Positions 11,577-23,630 of a stretch of DNA of 64,000 nt are shown in pieces. This stretch comes from Coniella vitis (Eukaryota; Ascomycota; Sordariomycetes; Diaporthales; Schizoparmaceae), in assembly GCA_011317545.1 (NCBI GenBank), contig WUJK01000009.1, positions 1,178,001 to 1,242,000 on the forward strand, written 5' to 3'. A program made the position numbers and the translations under genes. Below the pieces are notes generated by a model. That model saw only the letters and a list, made by a program, of their open reading frames with translations, searched no databases and was not told where the DNA came from. Each line of letters starts with the position of its first letter. Position 1 is the first letter of the stretch.

Positions 11577-12590
11577 ATGGGTTTTGGTTCATCAAATGGT
11601 TCCATATAACCATCATAGCCAATTGGACCAATTCCCGACTCCATAACACTCTGCGCAATCATCCGTCCTTTCCAACCAGACCCAGACTTTTCACTGTTAT
11701 CCAATAACCATTGCCTCATGTCAGGGACTCGCATTTTTTTTCTTTTCCAACAAGAAACCCATTGTGATTGGATGTAACAATAGTATCCAAAGAATCAGAA
11801 AGTTCCAAGACAAGCAATACTCAGATGCTATTGGCGGTTTCAGCTATGGCAGTAAAACTACCCGAGCTGCTCATCCTGTTCGAAGTCAAAGCCTGAGTCT
11901 GCTCGAGCTGCGCTTGCCAATGGTGCTGGTGCCCAGTAATCTGCAAACGTCTTTTGTCCGTTATTCAGATTGATGGTGTTCCAATTTGCTGTCAAGTCTA
12001 CCACCACTCTCGCATCTGCGGCGTCTCATTGGCTTCGCCGAATGCGCCGTTGATGTTGATGGTGGTTAATAAAGTGCTAGTCTAGCTAGACAACTTTGTC
12101 ATCTCGAATTTTCCAAAAATGCCGCGTCGACTGGGTGGAGAGAATCCCTAGACTAGATTTGATCCTTGAGAGGATACCCGATTCGTCTACTAATTCTCAC
12201 CTCGAGTCTGGCGAGCAGGCGCCACGTACAGTTGTTCTGACCAGTTCGCTTCTTCACCTTCTTCACCGAGGCAGAACAGATCCAGCCTTGGACGTGATGT
12301 CAACTGTCATGTTGTACAAATGCTGCTGATCCAGACCAGACGGCCATCTTCGGCCATAGTCTTGGCTGTGGAGGGCCACAGTCCCGGTGCCAACATTCGC
12401 AAAGTCTCCCTTCGGTGAGTAATGTTTGTCCGCGAGTCCGTAATGGCATAGAGTAGTGTCGCACCCTCAGGCACGGTATCCAAGAACGTCCACATTAGCA
12501 CTGAGCACCCATTCACTCTGCGAAGTGATCTGGCAGAAGCCTTGGCAGCTGAAGTACTCGCTAAACGCCAGAGAATGAGTTTAAGAAAGC
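11577..12590 (-). pseudogene. Decayed gene of unknown family
   Basis: Several minus-strand stretches read like real protein but sit in different frames or are cut by stops. From about 12580 one runs EYFSCQGFCQITSQSEWV, then a TGA, then on in the same frame through HYSPKGDFANVG and SGLDQQHLYNMTVDI. Around 12060 a second gives INGAFGEANETPQMREWW before a TAG. Around 11970 a third gives TINLNNGQKTFADYWAPAP. Around 11735-11577 a last 53-residue stretch starting MRVPDMRQWLLDNS ends at a stop. Paired Cys residues and sequons suggest a secreted product, but I do not recognise the family. Some gaps could be introns, so a functional gene is not fully excluded. Confidence 0.4.
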
Positions 12591-13277
12591 CAGCTCAGTA
12601 GACTATGGTTGCAGAAATCAGCCTGTGAGAGGACCTTATCAGGGACCGAAATATTTGTACAAGACGTTTTGATGACGCTTGCTTTTGGCTGGGTTAGTCG
12701 ACAGTGTGGTAAGAGATAGCATCCTACCTGCTTAGTCGCGAAAATCAACACATCTGGTTGATGCAACCTGGCATAAATCTAGATGGTATGCTCTTTGAAT
12801 GCTACCCAGACTTGTATGGATAGCAAGACCAATGGTGCAAAGGGTTTTAGAGTACCATCCTGGGTACCCAGAGACTTGCTGGCTTCTATACTCGGGATTT
12901 GGAAATACACACAAGTCCCAGATTCGTTGCGAACTGTAGTCAGAGACTATAGAAAGTGCGCAAAAATGCTAGCTCTCCGCTGGGCCCATCGAGTCGCAAA
13001 GCGCGCAAAGCACGATAGACTTAGACAGCAGGCGCACTATGACGTCAGTGTGCTACTTTTTGCTTGGAGGCATAACAACAAACAACCACACGGTGCCCAG
13101 GTACATCAACGCTTTGGAGATTGCTGCATCACCATCCGGCCCTGATGCTCACCACCACTGTCCCCTGGCAGATCTGATAATAAAAAGCCATCTACCTTGA
13201 AACTTCCTTAGCAACGACCACGCCTTCACGTCACCCTTACTCGCTCAACATCGCCTTATCACCAGTTACACCACACA
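12591..13277. other. Upstream region of the small membrane-protein gene
   Basis: It contains the presumed promoter and 5' UTR of the gene at 13278. A 120-codon open frame at 12783-13145 (+) has no recognisable motif and is probably chance. Confidence 0.45.
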
Positions 13278-13890
13278 ATGGGCAGCCCAATCTTCTTCCC
13301 CACCGGTTTTGTGGGCGTCATTTTGATCCTCGTCAGCGGCTACGCCCTCGTCCAGTCCATCACCTCCATCGCCAACATCAAAAAGTACGAAAGCAAAGCA
13401 GAAAAGGCCGCAGAGTGGAGCACCACCGTACAGCAGCGGCTACAAGACACGCGATACACCATAGGAACGGGCTTTGTCTCGGTATGTCAAACTCAAGCCC
13501 TTGGAGGATTCTGGTGGTTGTGATTTATCTACATGACTATGCTTGTTCATTGCCTGTCACCCCTTCTTCAACCTTTCCGAATCCTCGCTAACGCAAAATC
13601 ATTAGTGCCTAATCTCCCTCTTCACAGCGCTGGCTTACTGCCTGTTTGTCCCACATGGTGACGGCGTGCTGGCAGCTCCGGGGAGAAGCCTATGGCCCGT
13701 CGCCCTTGCAGTCGGGCTTCGCTTCGGAGCGTCAAAGTACATGCACGACTTTTGGGTCAACAAGGCCAAGATGCCGCTCCTCGACCAGTACAACGCGGCC
13801 GTTGCCCAAAGCATGGATGTCATTGGGTTCCTCGACATCCTCTCCGTGGGCTGGGGCATCATGGCGGCTCTGAAGTTGGTAGGTTTGTGA
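13278..13890 (+). CDS. Small multi-pass membrane protein, unknown function
   Basis: Two exons, 13278-13481 and 13606-13890, joined across a 124-nt intron (GTATGT...TTAG), encode 162 residues. Hydrophobic segments lie at about residues 10-28 (GFVGVILILVSGYALV), 69-84 (CLISLFTALAYCLFV) and near the C-terminus (GFLDILSVGWGIMAAL). A charged coiled segment (KKYESKAEKAAEW) follows the first. I do not recognise the family. It is convergent with the M24 peptidase gene, the two stop codons being only 36 bp apart, so their 3' UTRs probably overlap. The clean splice junction and sustained hydrophobic pattern support a real gene. Confidence 0.75.
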
Positions 13891-13926
13891 GGTGTCCTCG
13901 GGGCTGAGGGGGTCTGCTTGATCGAT

Positions 13927-15646
13927 TCACGGATCGTATGGACCGTTTGCCCTCCTTCCCGAGAGCAACTCCGCCTCGCCGGCTTCCGTGACGAGGTAAA
14001 TGTCTTCGTGGCGGACACCAAAGCGGTTTTCGAGGTATATGCCAGGCTCGTTGGTGAAGGCCATGCCGGCTTGGAGGCGCACATTCGTGTTCCACTTGTT
14101 CAGGTATGGAGATTCGTGGGCTGTGCGTGTGTGTTAAACGTGCGCCGCAAACAGATTTTTGAGAGAATGGAAATAGAACCAAGGCAAAAGCCCTACCTTT
14201 GATACCAATCCCGTGGCCGAGCCGGTGTGTAAAGGCATCGCCGTATCCGGCTTCCTCAATGACTGTTCTCGCTGCAATGTCAACGCTGGCAGCAGTAGCA
14301 TTCGCTTGAAAAGCCTGCGCAGCTGCAGTCTGGGCTTTCAAAACAACATCCCACACGTGTAGCTTCTCGGCATGCAGCTCGCTGTTCAACGGGGCCCATT
14401 CTGTAGCAATTGGCAGCGAGACAAACCCAAAGAGGTATCTCTGCATGAACCTCATGGCCGAATCGTAGTACCCGTCTCTCGTCTTGGGCGGGTCGATAAA
14501 GAAGCTTCGGCAGATATCCGACGAGTAGCCCAGATAATGAGCCCCAACGTCAATCACCACCATGCTCTCGTGCGTAAGCTTCTTCCACCCCGTCACAAAC
14601 CCACCATGCGGCAGCGCGCCATGCTCCTCAAACAGCACAATGTTGAAAAACAGCTGGAACCCGATCGAGCGAAGAGCATTGTTCAGGATATCCATCACCT
14701 CGTTCTCAGTCAGGCCAGGGACCAAGCACGGCCGCATCGCCCGCACAGCCTCCACGGTGCCCGTGTTGACGGCCCGCAGCAGCTCCACCTCTGCTCGCGA
14801 CTTTTGCTGGCGGACCAGCTCGACGGCCGGGTCCAGGCCGACGGTTTCGAAGCCGGCGTGCTCGAGGCCGCGCACAATAAAGTCGCGCATCTCCTCGTCC
14901 ACCATGAGCCTTGGGCGCGGCTTGTCGTGGAACAAGCGCGAGTTCCGCAGCGTCGTGTAGGGGCTCCAGTGTTCCTCCCAGACGACAATGTCGAGCGCGG
15001 ACTCGTGGCTGGGGATGCCGAGCATGCGCACGCGGCCTTCTTCAAAGCGCGGGGCGAGAAATGCAGTTTTTGCTTTGCTTCGTGCAGAGGAAGCAGCATC
15101 GGGCATGATGACCATGAGGAATGGCCGCTCTTCGGGCTCCCATGGTTCCCAGTCAGTTTGGGAGATGTTGCCGTAATATCTATCCATCCAGTGACAGTCA
15201 GACAGTCAGCCCTGCAGTTCTTCTTCTAACATGCTTGGGAATCCGCGGAAAAGACATGAGAGAAAGGATAAATATAAACGAAAGGTTGGCACTGCTTGGT
15301 TGAGAATTCCATACTGGAATGTATAGCCTGGTTCGAGCACAAAGGCATCAATGTCCGAAGCTGCTGCTGCTACTGCCGCAGCGAGACGATCACGCCGCTG
15401 GACAAACTCGTCTGCTGGAATCGGCTCGGCCGCGTCTAGAAACGCCTGGTCTCGGTGGAGGTTCTCGATGGTGCATTTCTGCACGTGCTGTGTTGCAGAG
15501 GCGACATCAAAGTGCTCCCAGCTGGCAACGAGGCAGATGATAGCTATAGCCACAGCCACTACACCGGCTAGGCCTGCGACGATTCGAGGCAAGGGGAAAG
15601 CAGGACGACGGCTGCATGGGATCTGTTCCTTGGTGTGTTTTGCCAT
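13927..15646 (-). CDS. Membrane-anchored M24 peptidase (Xaa-Pro aminopeptidase/prolidase-like)
   Basis: M24 metallopeptidases of this type remove or cleave peptides at proline. Three exons (15315-15646, 14197-15179, 13927-14120) with introns of 135 and 76 nt give 502 residues. A single N-terminal hydrophobic helix at about residues 21-45 (IVAGLAGVVAVAIAIICLV), preceded by basic residues, predicts a type II anchor or uncleaved signal. An amino-terminal creatinase-like domain follows, then the pita-bread domain. The metal ligands of the family are visible: Asp in VVIDVGAHY, Asp in SSDICRSF, His in LGHGIGIK, Glu in TNEPGIYL and Glu in VTEAGEAEL. Exon joins restore the conserved FQYYGNIS and GHGIGIKAHESPY. 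Secreted or lumenal action is inferred from the anchor. Confidence 0.9.
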
Positions 15647-16530
15647 GATTCTTGAAGTGCCAACACATGTTATCGAAGAATAGTGAGATGAGAGGGAAAT
15701 CTCAAGACAGTTGTAGTGCCAAGTTGGACTCCACCATTATCAGCACGACTTGGCCTGTCTAGGTACTGCCGTGCTTGCATGAAAAGGCGGGGTTGGAAAC
15801 GTCGGGGTTATTGATAAACATGGACTCGCCCTCCATTGTACGGTCTATGGAAGCGTATCTTCGTATAATTGCGTCCAGGACGGGTGGATGTACACCTAGT
15901 AAACCGGTTCTGTTGTCTCTTCACTGTAAAGGCTGGCTTGGCGCGGTTCATAGAGCTCCTCCTATGTCTTGATGGATGTGACACATTGTTACTTTGCCGA
16001 GGTATGCGTCCAGTGGCACACGGAACTGCAATCAACACATTTGAGATCGTGTCCAGTGCTGCCCTGAAGTCTAGGTACTGCTCAATGCCCATTGACAAAG
16101 GATAAAACAGCTTGTCTTTGAATTCTACATTCTGCACCTCCAGCCGCCTCTGCCAACAGTACGGCCTGAAGAGCTACCCAATGAGGGGAGGAAAGGAAAA
16201 CAACCCAGAAACCAAGAAACACATGCGTAGGGCACGACATATATCTGATAGCCAAGCCCAATCGTTTCACCGAGCACGCAAATCCGTATCACAGCCGCCA
16301 TGCCCAACCGCCATGTGCTCTTTCTCGACCACCAACGGCACGAATATCACGAGCGTAAACAAGCGTCATAGCGAAGCCAAAAGCCCATCATAGGCCTCGT
16401 AGCCATACAGAGCCTCGTCACCGCCAAGGACTGAGCTCGACAAGGCCTATACCCACCAGCTGTAGGGATGCGCGCCTGTCAAGGTGAGATAGAGCGGCGG
16501 TACGTTTCTCTTGCTAATCAAATACCCCAG
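15647..16530. other. Intergenic, possible MFS-gene debris
   Basis: It holds the promoter of the M24 peptidase. Minus-strand open stretches at 15808-16307 are hydrophobic in part (for example ETIGLGYQIYVVPYACVSW) and may be the far end of the MFS gene fragment next to it. They contain stops and frame changes and cannot be aligned by eye. Confidence 0.35.
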
Positions 16531-16840
16531 TCACAGTTGTCGCAAAAGGCGACAACAGCAGTAGTAGTGGTAAAGAGACATATGCCAGCTCGATATGGAG
16601 CCACAGACAATCGAAAAGATGGTAAAGAACCCCAGCCCGAGCAAGATCATCATCTTTCTCCCAAGCATATCACCAATCTTGGCATAAATGACCAGAAATC
16701 CAGTACAAGTTAACAAGTACGAGACGACAACCCAATCCAGCTGCCCGAAACCATCCAAGACACTGGCAATAGACACCAAAGACGTGCTGACAATGGTTAT
16801 TACGAGACCCGACCCGATAAGAATAAGGAGAGACAGAGTC
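16531..16840 (-). pseudogene. N-terminal fragment of an MFS drug:H+ transporter (DHA2-like)
   Basis: The minus strand encodes a run typical of the first three transmembrane helices of a DHA2 transporter: GSGLVITIVSTSLVSIA, then LDWVVVSYLLTCTGFLVIY, then the inter-helix motif A loop KIGDMLGRK, then LLGLGFFTIFSIVCG. The frame ends at a stop near 16531, about 10 helices short of a full protein. The family normally has 12-14 helices and 500-600 residues. No start context or continuing exons were found, so this is a remnant. Confidence 0.65.
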
Positions 16841-19586
16841 TATGGTCGATGGAATACTCAGTACACAATATCAGCAGCAAGGCATATGATTACAAGAAAA
16901 TACACACGCAAAGGTTAGCAATTAGAACTTCCAGCCAGGTTGACAAACATTTTTTGATGTGTCCTTCAACACAAGATCAGTGGGCGAAGAGGCCCATGTA
17001 TCCAAATGGTAAGGGTTGGCCGGCTCATCCATAAGCCTGGGTGCAGCGCAGGGGGAAGACCAGCTGTCCGGGCGAAAGCAATCAATCCAGCAGAGGATTT
17101 ACATGCCAGACGCCAACTCCGGCGTACTGTCGACTCTACAACTTTTGGGGAGGAAATTCACAGCGGGAGCAGTGAGACAAGTGCAGCTTCAAATTTCGAG
17201 AAGCGCAAGAATTCTCCCGAGTTTCATGTTGTCTGAGTTGGAGATTGAGGCTGACGAGGGCAGAGTGCTCATCGAGGTTGGCACGACGATCAATTGGCGA
17301 CACGGAATACTAAGTACATACATACCTAGGCTTAGTCAGGATTTGCCAGGCCAGTACAGACTTCCTATTGGTAGTGATCAATGATCCTACACATGCTTAG
17401 TCAGATAGTAATATGGGTCCGCGTCCTTGATCCGCGACCCGATCGCCAGGGGGCACTTTGCCACGTGCTGCGTCCGTAGCTGCTGACTGTCGTAGTAGCC
17501 GGAGATTAGTTTCAATCAACTCCGACACTGTAGCAGTGCTCCATATGCTGTTACACATCCTCAGAGCAACAATCTCCAAGCCTGCAAGACCGAAAGGCCC
17601 CTTTGTGCGGTTGGGTGAATTTGGTTAGCATAGTCTATACGGACTTCCTACTTGTCCACAATTTCCATGGTTATTCGCGAAGCCATATGAAAACAGGGGA
17701 GTCTCTAACAGCAGGAAGAGTGACAAAAACAATCCTCTTGGCCCAGCAGCCGTGCACAAGATGGAACTGGTTGCGAATTGCTTCAACAGAGGGAGAAGAC
17801 GACTTTTGATAGAAAATCCGGCATCATATATCTAGGTTCCAGAAGACGCAAAGATAATCTCTACGGACCCTACTAAGGCGGAGTTGACTATTGGGAAAGG
17901 GCGTCAAGCGTTTCAGTCTCTGCTGAAGACTCGGACAGCCCGACGACCATGCCCAAGATGTCAAGCAATGTTTCTGTAAGGGAGGCACGGTGGTCAAAGA
18001 CCAGAACTGGTGCGTTGAGCATGACTCCTAGTCCAGCAAAAGGCAACGCCATGCTAGTGCCTCTAGACTATTTGCCGTGTACTTATACAAATTTTGGGCA
18101 TGCGTGAATGGATCGCAAGCGAGCAATCAGCTGACAAGACAATCATATGTTGCGCCTGGGTCGCGAGTGCTTCGTAAATGTCGAAAGACTCTACCATGTA
18201 ATGGGTCTGCGAATTTCCCTGTGTCTTATCAATCTGCCCCTTCTTGGGCAGTAGGACAGGTAGAGGCGACCCGATTCAGGTTTGTCCGGAATTTCCAGCA
18301 ACGCCGGCAATGCCCAGGTCAGGTTGCGGTGCGTTCGCATACGCTAGACTCAAGGCATCGGCCCCTTTATCGAAATCTCCTATAAGCCCCTGCCTCTGCT
18401 TCCCCGACCCATTTGGATCTGCTCGTCTAAATTTAGACATTGTGGGTGGGTGTATGCCCAGCTAAGTAGCAAAAACTCTCCAAGTATGCTTACATACTTG
18501 ACATATGTATACTCGGTCGTTTTCTGCACAGTAGCAGGAGTCGAATGGTCCTGGGGCATTCAAGGGCGGCTTGTCAAAAGGGGCACAAGGCAGCTCATCT
18601 CCTCCAGCTCCAGCCGCCATTTGTGTAAACCAGGCTAAAGCTATAGCCCTCTTGACTCATATAGAAGAAAAGACCTCAAACAATAATTCAGCAAGGCATA
18701 TATCTGTAGCATACATTATTAATTATTAGTGATGGCTGTTATATATATGTGATCAAGTCAAAGAAAAATCAAACTCAGCCTTCCTGCAGGCCAGTCCCCT
18801 TTTCAGCCCCGCTGTGGCACATCTCTGGAGCCGTTGCAGCATATCTTGAAGCCCCCACTTCCCTAGGCTCTGGGGCAGCCTAGCAGGCCTAACAGGCCTA
18901 GCAGGCCCAGCAGGCCCAGCAGTCCCAGTTACCCTCGCACCCACTGACCAGTAGCAGCTGGTAGCCCCTGGGCAACCCCCATCAGGCCTGTTTTGCATGG
19001 TACCAAAAAATGCAGCCCTGTCAGCCTAGCCTAGCAGCCTAGCCAGAACGAAACACCCACGCAACCACCACCAGGTTGCAAGGCCCAATGACCACCATTT
19101 CACCGCAGCTTGAGAGGCCGGTCTTTGTGCCACTTGCTGTACAGCCACCGCCCATCCCAAATCCCAACCTTCGACCAAGTCTAACCAACTAACCCCCATC
19201 TCGACCTCCCCGTCAACTCCGTCCTCCAACGTGCTAGTTAGTACTTGGCCATCAGCATTTTTCCCCTCCCTCCTTCCAAATCTCTCCTAGCCGCTTGCTC
19301 AGTCTTGTTTCCCAGGCAGCCAGGGCCCTATCCATTCATTGCTCTCTGTGCCTCCTCAATTGAGCCTGCCTGTTGACATCACCTAGCGACGACAACATCA
19401 CCTGTGCTTATCTCTTCTCTGCTTCCTCCCGTCCACACTTCCTATCCAGGCACATCCACTAGCGACTGGGCTTGGCACCTGGCCCTCCGACAACGCCGCT
19501 GCCGACGACAATCCCTCTGACAACCGCACTTGTCGCTCCTATACTCAACCCTCTACCCCTCTGTCGTCCGACCACCGCTATCCACC
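16841..19586. other. Gene-poor region with short coding-like traces and the 5' region of the AGC kinase gene
   Basis: Three short minus-strand ORFs of 54, 44 and 54 residues follow one another at 18276-18440 (starting MSKFRRADPN), 18063-18197 (starting MVESFDIYEA) and 17888-18052 (starting MALPFAGLGV). They read like protein but I cannot identify or splice them. A fourth stretch lies at 17397-17579. These may be relics of one gene. From about 19230 the sequence becomes C/T-rich, as in fungal promoters and 5' UTRs, and leads into the kinase start at 19587. Confidence 0.4.
18880..18928. repeat. Imperfect 9-bp tandem repeat
   Basis: About five copies of a unit close to CTAGCAGGC run head to tail, with changes to CTAACAGGC, CCAGCAGGC and CCAGCAGTC. 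Related CAGCCTAG strings recur at 19022-19044. The copies are few and degenerate. Confidence 0.75.
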
Positions 19587-21768
19587 ATGTCTTCGTGGAA
19601 GATCACTGAGAGTAAGCTTCATCAGCATCAGCATCATCCTGTGCAACCCTACACACTTGCGACTGTGTCCGAGCAGGCACATCCTGCTAGTCCATTGTCT
19701 GCTTTCTTCTCCTGGCGCCGATCCATCAGCCATGCTTGGAGGTGCACTGCTAACCGCCTTTCTCTTCCCACAGAGTTGAAGAAGACACACCTCGGCAGCC
19801 CCCTTGCCAGCTTTGGTCGCTCGCCTTCCCAGTCCACCATCACTGAGAAAGATGCAAAGTCCCAGGGCAGCTCGAGCGGCCCCGCTCCGTCGCCGACGCC
19901 CCCAGATAACAACATCGGTAAGATGACCCTGCTGGACGGGATACTGCGCGTCTGGGCGCCAACCCCGTATACTGATGCGTCGCAGCCTCTTCAGAAGCCC
20001 TGACACAGGCCCCCGTCGAGATGGCCCCCAAGCCTGGCATTCTGGTTGTGACTCTCCACGAAGGCCGCGGCTTTGCGCTCCCCGAATCTCACAAGAACAT
20101 CTTCAGCAGCCACAGCAGCTCCGCCTCCCAGGGAGGCGGCGCTGGCATTGCCGGCTCCGTACGAACCAACCCCAACGGCCACCGGCCCAATACATCGGGC
20201 GGCTTCGGCAGCGTACCCACTAACCACGGACGCGTGTCTGGAAAATACATGCCATACGCCTTGCTCGACTTCGACAAGGTGCAAGTCTTTGTCAACTCGG
20301 TGGAGGGCAACCCCGAGAACCCCCTGTGGGCCGGCTCCAGCACCCAGTACAAGTTTGATGTTTCTCGAGTGACCGACGTCACCGTCCACCTATACATCCG
20401 AAACCCCAACGCGCCTCCTAGCGTTGGCCGCGCCAACGACATCTTCCTCGGCGTCGTCCAGATCAAGCCTCGCTTCGAGGAGCGCCACCAGTTTGTCGAG
20501 GACCCCAAGGCGAACAAGAAGGACCGCGAAAAGGCGGCCAACGAATTCGCCGAGAAAGAGAAGTCTCTGGGACACAGTGGAGTGCAGTGGGTGCCCGTCA
20601 CCTATGGGCAGGGTGAGCTCAAGATCGGCGTCGAGTATGTCGAGAACAGAGCCGGCAAGCTCACGATTGACGACTTTGATCTTCTCAAGGTTGTCGGCAA
20701 GGGCAGTTTCGGCAAGGTCATGCAGGTCAGGAAGAAGGACACGAACCGAATCTACGCTTTGAAGACGATCCGCAAAGCACACATCATCTCCCGATCCGAA
20801 GTCACCCATACGCTCGCGGAGCGCTCCGTCCTCGCGCAGATCAACAACCCTTTCATTGTTCCCCTCAAGTTCACGTTCCAGTCGCCCGAGAAACTCTACT
20901 TTGTCCTGGCTTTTGTCAATGGCGGAGAATTGTTCCACCACTTGCAAAAGGAGCAGCGCTTCGACGTGAACCGATCGAGATTCTACACAGCCGAGCTGCT
21001 TTGCGCTCTCGAGTGTCTGCACGGCTTCAACGTCATTTACCGCGATTTGAAGCCCGAGAACATTCTTCTGGACTACCAGGGCCACATTGCGCTTTGCGAC
21101 TTTGGACTGTGCAAGCTGGATATGAAGGATGAGGACCGAACAAACACTTTCTGTGGCACTCCGGAATACCTTGCTCCTGAACTCCTAATGGGTCAGGGAT
21201 ATAACAAGACCGTCGACTGGTGGACACTAGGAGTCTTGCTGTACGAAATGTTGACAGGTCTCCCTCCGTTCTACGACGAAAACACCAATGAAATGTACCG
21301 CAAGATTCTAGGAGAGCCGCTTCACTTCCCCAGCCACGACGTAGTACCTCCGGCGGCCAAGGACCTGTTGACGAAGCTGCTGAACCGCGACCCAGCCCAG
21401 CGTTTGGGTGCGAATGGATCAGCTGAAATCAAAGCGCACCCATTCTTCCACGCCATAGATTGGAGGAAGCTGCTGCAGCGCAAGTACGAGCCGACATTCA
21501 AACCTAATGTGGTAAGTACCCTGGTCCACTCCTTGCAAGACTAAGAAGCTAACATTTGTACTTTTAGGCTGGTGCGCTCGATACCGACAACTTTGATCCC
21601 GAGTTCACGCAGGAAGCACCTCAGGACTCGTATGTGGAGGGCGTTCCATTGTCACAAACCATGCAAAACCAGTTCCAGGGCTTCAGTTACAACCGCCCAA
21701 TTGCTGGTTTGGCGGACGGTGGTGGCAGTGTCAAGGACCCTTCCTTTATGGGCAGTCTGCGAGAGTGA
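19587..21768 (+). CDS. ypk1: AGC-family protein kinase, Ypk1/SGK type
   Basis: Ypk kinases act below TORC2 and PDK1 to control sphingolipid synthesis, membrane stress and polarity. Four exons (19587-19611, 19774-19917, 19995-21511, 21568-21768) give 628 residues. The first exon is only 25 nt, and its splice yields MSSWKITEKLKKTH, the conserved start of fungal Ypk proteins. A C2-like region covers about residues 70-275. The kinase domain begins near 284 with VGKGSFGKV, followed by catalytic YRDLKPEN, DFG in CDFGLCK and the activation loop TFCGTPEYLAPE, whose Thr near 441 is the expected PDK1 site. The AGC tail ends with the hydrophobic motif FQGFSY, the expected TORC2 site. All key residues are present. 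It is essential or near-essential in many fungi. Confidence 0.95.
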
Positions 21769-23630
21769 TTGGTTGGCATGAAAATAAACTGGTTGGATGA
21801 TGATTTTCTGCCTCACTGCAAGGTGCACCATGACTCTTATGGTAAGCACATGAGCGCAGCTTGGGTGCCACTTGGAGTGTGTTTTTTTTCTTTCCCAACT
21901 CGACTGGGTCAAGCACACATGATGATGGGTGGGCAGACAGATACGATGCGGGATGGTCTTTCGGTTTCTTGTCGTTCTGATCATGGCACAATTTCCTTTG
22001 GGGGCACCTTGCCGCCTCACATCTTGGCGTTTGGTTTTGATTCTGCACATACATGACTCTGCTGGCATGCATACTTGAGTAGCCAGACCAAGTGTCTCTT
22101 CAATTCCTCTATTGCTTTGCCCTCGTGTGTCTCTGGCTTTTCGTCTCGCGGGGTGAGAAGCTTGGTCTTATGGGGCTTCACAACGACTCTCGCAAATTTC
22201 TGCCATTGTGCTCTGTTACACCTGAGGCCATGAGAGGGAGAGGGATCTTCTGGAGGAGGCAAAGGCTGGTAGAGAGATGTTTGACCAGTGGTTAAACATT
22301 ACAACGCAACTACTCAAGAACAATGGCACACTAGAGAAATACAAATGAACAAATCATGCACTGGAGTCATGGATTGGCTCAGAGCATGGTCTGGCGTTAG
22401 TGGGCCATCTGTGAAAGCCATTGACTTCCGAGGTTATGGAAGCGGTTACAAAACATGGCTACACAGGAAATTTGAAGCAACCTATGTATGGTGACTGTTA
22501 TATTTGCTTCAGGAACTTGGCCACAGTATCAACCTGTGAATGGCAAGCCGCTATTTCCATGAACAGTTTGTTTTTCTGGTGAGTTTCTTGCACGACAAGT
22601 ATAGAAAAATGTGCAGCTTCTGCAGAGCAGTCGGAAAAGGACGGATGATTAGTCGTCGATATACATATAACCTAGGTATACAGATATACTATGTCGAGTC
22701 GTGAATGCGGAAAAGTGGGGGCAGTGCCACAGGCGTTGACAGGCTGCACGGTGACGCAGTTTGGTGGTGAAGGCTATGAGCAAGAGGCTACAATCAGCAC
22801 TGCGGCCTTTTTCCTTCCTCTTGTTGCGGGGCTTGGGCCTTTGCATTTTAATCACTCATGCAGAATGCCCTGGGACTCTGCTGGCCCTGGGCATATTTTT
22901 CCGCTTTATCAGCATTACTGCAACTTGCCATGGAGTTTAGTGCAGCTCTGCGCTCTGCGGGTAGGGTGAATGGTGCCGCCGAGTGCTGGTTGAGTTGCTC
23001 GAGTTGCACAGCATTGCCCCTCTTTTTAGTCGGAGCTCTGTGACACCACTGCGGGGCCGGGTGTAAATGATGCTCTAGTGCTGCAATTAGTATATACGGA
23101 GTAGGGCGGAAGGACCCCGCTTCCCTGTTGACAGCAGCGAAAGCGCAACTCGCGACCCGGATGTTGCGGGAGCAGAATGTACACAATCAAGGCTGTTTTT
23201 CTGTGTCTCGAACTATTTAAGATATTTGAGAAGCACTTGGAGAGCAAGTCTTGATAGATCAAACACTATATATCCGGTCTAATCGAGCACCCAAAGGCGC
23301 ATCGCCAGTCAATCCATCTTACAGATTTGGCGTGGGTAAGTACCTGTCCAGGCTGCAAGAACCTGGGTATCGCTGAAGCTATAGCTTCCTATTCACTCCC
23401 CCCCCCCCACTACCCTGCCAGCCTGCCAACTGCCGCTCATTGTTCCAGCACCTACCTATTGTGATTCCAGAGCGAGCCACCGCATCCTCGGTCCTACTAC
23501 ATATAGTACACTCCTGCCCCTCGACAAGATTTCTAGCTCTCTCTCTCTCTGACTGCGGTTCATCCCATCAAGCAATTCACAGCCCACAACCCTATCAATT
23601 GCACCGGTTTTACAATCCGAATCAGCCAAG
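21769..23630. other. Intergenic: kinase 3' region and isomerase promoter
   Basis: No supported gene. Short open frames here lack motifs and are scattered on both strands. The last 300 bases are C/T-rich with a short C-tract (around 23399-23408) and a CT repeat (23539-23550) and form the 5' UTR of the isomerase gene. Confidence 0.5.
23336..23448 (+). other. Possible 5'-UTR intron of the glucose-6-phosphate isomerase gene
   Basis: GTAAGT at 23336 is a strong fungal donor, and TTCCAG ending at 23448 is a good acceptor 113 nt on. Both lie upstream of the start codon at 23631. No coding constraint tests it; transcript data would. Confidence 0.4.

Noticed and set aside
12783..13145. Open frame of 120 codons upstream of the small membrane-protein gene
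   Set aside because: No motif, no splice partner, and it lies where the promoter of the next gene should be.
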